From an uncultured Amaricoccus sp. (GTDB lineage: Bacteria > Pseudomonadota > Alphaproteobacteria > Rhodobacterales > Rhodobacteraceae), in NCBI RefSeq assembly GCF_937891315.1, contig NZ_CALAGI010000032.1, forward strand, positions 1-16,229: 16,229 nucleotides of DNA, given 5' to 3'. The position numbers were made by a program, and so were the translations under genes. Shown here one piece after another: positions 14,421-16,229 of the stretch (the first letter of the stretch is position 1; every line of letters starts with the position of its first letter). The notes under the pieces are model-generated. The model did not search any database, was not told where the DNA came from, and saw only the letters and a list, made by a program, of their open reading frames with translations.

Positions 14421-15295
14421 CATGCCCTGCCGGCCGAGATCGCCCGGGTCGCGTACTGGAACAAGAAGGCGGTATACGACCTGCTGTTCCGCGCCTCGGC
14501 CGAGACCGTGACGACCATCGCGGCCGACCCGAAGCGCCTCGGCGCGCGGGTCGGCATGACCAGCGTGCTGCACACCTGGGGGTCGGCGCTGACCCACCAC
14601 CCCCATGTCCACATGATCGTCCCCGGCGGGGGTCTGTCGCCGGACGGCGCCCGTTGGGTTCCCTGTCGCCCAGGGTTCTTCCTGCATGTGCGGGTGGTGT
14701 CGCGCCTGTTTCGCCGCCTGTTCCTCGAAGGGCTGCTCGTGCTGCACCGCGCGGGCATGCTGGTCTTCTTCGGCGACCTGGCCGGGTTCGCAGACGCCGG
14801 CGCCTTCGCCGCCTGGCTGGCCCCGTTCCGCAAGTCCGAATGGTGGTCTATGCCAAACCGCCCTTCGGCGGCCCCGAGGCGGTGCTGGCCTACCTCAGCC
14901 GCTACACCCACCGTGTCGCCATCTCGAATCGCCGCCTGATCAGCGCGGACGCCGAGATGGTCGCCTTCCGCTGGAAGGCCTACCGCATCAAGTCCGGCGA
15001 CCGGGAAAAAGGTGATGCGGCTCGCCACGGACGAGTCCGCCGGTTCCTGATCCACGTGCTGCCCGACGGCTTTCACCGCATCCGGCACTACGGCCTGCTC
15101 GCCAGCGCCCAGCGCAAGGCCAACATCGCGAGGCTCCGTGTCCTGCTCGGGACCGACCGGCCCGGACATGAGCCACAAGCGACCGCCGAGATCCTCCCGC
15201 TCACTCTGCGCGAGCCATGCCCATGCTGTGGCGGCCCGATGCGCGTCATCGAGATGTTCCGTCCCGGTCAGCAACCACGGTCGCGGGCGCCGCCA
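14421..15295 (+). pseudogene. IS91-family transposase, 5'-truncated and frameshifted
   Basis: Remnant of a Y2 (HUH-type) transposase. Recognisable sequence starts mid-protein at ALPAEIARVAYWNKK and YDLLFRASAETV; the N-terminal zinc ribbon and roughly 120-150 residues are missing. The HUH metal motif HHPHVH is present (14595-14612), then PGGGLSPDG and CRPGFFL. One base is lost after about 14843, where GAATGGTGG stands for an expected GAATGGGTGG; the frame shifts and resumes as VYAKPPFGGPEAVLAYLSRY. The two catalytic tyrosines of YLSRYTH are codons 14891-14893 and 14903-14905. A second lesion pair (about 15003-15035) leaves a short stretch out of frame before FLIHVLPDGFHRIRHYG resumes. The C-terminal CPCCGGPM zinc knuckle and a short tail remain. 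No start codon or ribosome site serves the fragment. Recognition is from remembered family motifs. Confidence 0.85.
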
Positions 15296-16229
15296 CCGGA
15301 GCAGGAACGACCGGCAAGGGCGCCGGGGCCGGCGCGGACACCGGCTGGAACGAGAAGCCCAGATCGTCGGCGAGTTCCGCCGTAGCCGGATCGACCGCGG
15401 CTGGCTTCGCTGCCGCTTGCGCCGGCGTGCTCGTCTGGCGCGGCGGCAGGAAGGCGGCGAGATCGTCGCCGAAGTCGAGATCCGCGACTTCCGCCGGTCT
15501 GGGCGCCGGCGCCGCAGTCACCGGCTTTTCCGGCATGGCCGGCGGCGCCCCCAGGTCGGCATCACTCCAGCCGAGATCGGCGAGCAGGTCCTCCGGCGTG
15601 GTGGCCGGCGCCGGAACCGGCACCGGGGTCGGCTTCTCGGCCGGACGCCTGACTTCGACGGGCTCGAAGTCCAGCGACGGGCCGGGCGGCACGACGGCGG
15701 CCGGCGGCAGCTTCGCAGGAGCGACGGCCGGCGCTTTCGGCGCCACGGCCGCCGCCGGTGCAGCCTCCGGCATGTCCATCGGCTTGAAGTCCAGATCGCT
15801 CCAGACCTCGTCATCCACGCGTGCCGGTGCGGCGGCCGCCGCACTGGCCGGTGCCGGCATCGGTGTGACCGGCATCCTCGGACTTGTCGCCGGCATGCCC
15901 GGCGGGGTCGCCGCGACCGTGCCGATGAACATCGGATCGTCCGGGCACAGCTCGCGTCCCATGCGCGCAACCCGCAGCCACATCGGATCGGTGTCGCCGT
16001 AGACGAGCTGGCGCAGCGGCCCGACCTCGCGGCGGAAGGCCGCGGCATCGCGCAGGGTGTGCAGCACTTCGAGCAGGCGCATGCGCAGCGCGGTGTTGTC
16101 CGGTGCGGCTGCCAGCGCCGATTCGAGCAGCGCCCGGGCTTCGGCGTGGTTGCCGAGCGACATCAGCAGCGAACTGCGCTCCAGCGGATCAGCGCTGGCA
16201 GCCGCAGCACCCGCCGCCGCCGGCAGGGG
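15246..16229 (-). CDS. FimV/HubP-like TPR and acidic-linker protein, partial at both ends
   Basis: The frame is open through the window's right edge, so the true start lies beyond 16229; the internal Met at 16163 is unlikely to be the start. The first 75 or so visible residues form a TPR-like unit (ARALLESALAAAPDN, LRMRLLEVLHTLRDAAAF, DPMWLRVARMGRELCPDDPMF). This resembles FimV-family proteins, polar peptidoglycan-associated organisers of type IV pili and twitching in gamma- and betaproteobacteria. A long Pro/Ala linker follows, with recurring acidic-aromatic motifs: WSDLDFKP, SLDFEPVEV, DLGWSDADLG, DLDFGDDLAAFL and DDLGFSFQP. The end is not native: the stop (15246-15248) lies inside IS91 transposase sequence, so the C-terminal capping domain is missing. 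FimV is not expected in alphaproteobacteria. Family call moderate, because low-complexity regions can mislead. Confidence 0.55.
   Translation of the reverse strand, partial: PLPAAAGAAAASADPLERSSLLMSLGNHAEARALLESALAAAPDNTALRMRLLEVLHTLRDAAAFRREVGPLRQLVYGDTDPMWLRVARMGRELCPDDPMFIGTVAATPPGMPATSPRMPVTPMPAPASAAAAAPARVDDEVWSDLDFKPMDMPEAAPAAAVAPKAPAVAPAKLPPAAVVPPGPSLDFEPVEVRRPAEKPTPVPVPAPATTPEDLLADLGWSDADLGAPPAMPEKPVTAAPAPRPAEVADLDFGDDLAAFLPPRQTSTPAQAAAKPAAVDPATAELADDLGFSFQPVSAPAPAPLPVVPAPVAAPATVVADRDGTSR

Larger units (their letters stand above)
14340..15295 (+). mobile_element. IS91-family insertion sequence remnant
   Basis: A degenerate element made up of a repeat block (14344-14401) and a 5'-truncated, frameshifted Y2 transposase gene (about 14421-15295). 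IS91-family elements transpose by a rolling-circle-like mechanism, leave no inverted repeats or target duplication, and can mobilise adjacent DNA. None of the usual upstream transposase region, which encodes the zinc ribbon, is present. The left boundary is set by the end of gyrB. The right boundary is blurred because the IS sequence grades into the Pro/Ala-rich FimV-like frame between about 15270 and 15300. Not autonomous. Confidence 0.8.

Noticed and set aside
12709..14511. 600-codon plus-strand frame inside gyrB
   Set aside because: Out-of-frame shadow of gyrB with highly biased Arg/Gly composition. The gyrB frame has intact catalytic motifs.
13325..15274. 649-codon open frame on the minus strand across the 3' part of gyrB and the IS remnant
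   Set aside because: It is antisense to clearly conserved gyrB and transposase sequence. The translation is low-complexity Arg/Gly/Ala-rich with no domain; long spurious frames are expected at this GC content.

Overview
This window is a high-GC bacterial chromosome segment. Its genes and codon use point to an alphaproteobacterium, most likely in or near the Acetobacteraceae (Acidiphilium-like). That placement is inferred from the rpsT-dnaA-dnaN-recF-gyrB neighbourhood, the phasin and the promoter style; no database was searched. Nearly all of the window is ordinary core genome. I found no defence system, CRISPR array, tRNA or rRNA.

Layout. (1) Positions 66-2047, minus strand: a phasin with a strong promoter and strong terminator, then ClpS, then an RsmC-like rRNA methyltransferase. 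(2) 2309-3880, plus: an exported D-alanyl-D-alanine carboxypeptidase with a C-terminal SPOR domain. (3) 4082-5107, minus: prs. It is divergent from a 2-hydroxychromene-2-carboxylate isomerase-like protein at 5249-5845. (4) 5916-6333: rpsT with its own promoter and a strong terminator. (5) 6475-10542: the replication cluster dnaA, dnaN, recF, all plus. dnaA has a candidate promoter about 280 bases upstream and a leader that holds a small ORF. dnaN has a structured leader. (6) 10616-11731, minus: an RlmL-like THUMP methyltransferase set against the flow of the cluster. (7) 11915-14332, plus: gyrB. (8) About 14340-15295: a decayed IS91-family (Y2, rolling-circle type) remnant, lacking its 5' part and carrying frameshifts, directly after gyrB. 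(9) About 15296-16229, minus: the 3' part of a gene whose product resembles the TPR and acidic-linker region of FimV/HubP/TspA-type proteins. It runs into the IS remnant and is open at the window edge.

How it fits together. The centre is the replication module: initiator, sliding clamp, gap-repair loader and gyrase, with rpsT upstream. The left flank holds housekeeping genes for PHA granules, the N-degron pathway, rRNA modification, the cell wall and PRPP synthesis. The right end is the one accessory region. FimV-type proteins are known from gamma- and betaproteobacteria, so one next to alphaproteobacterial gyrB across an IS91 scar is the most unexpected feature here. It could be a transposon-mediated rearrangement or transfer, or an assembly join at a repeated IS.
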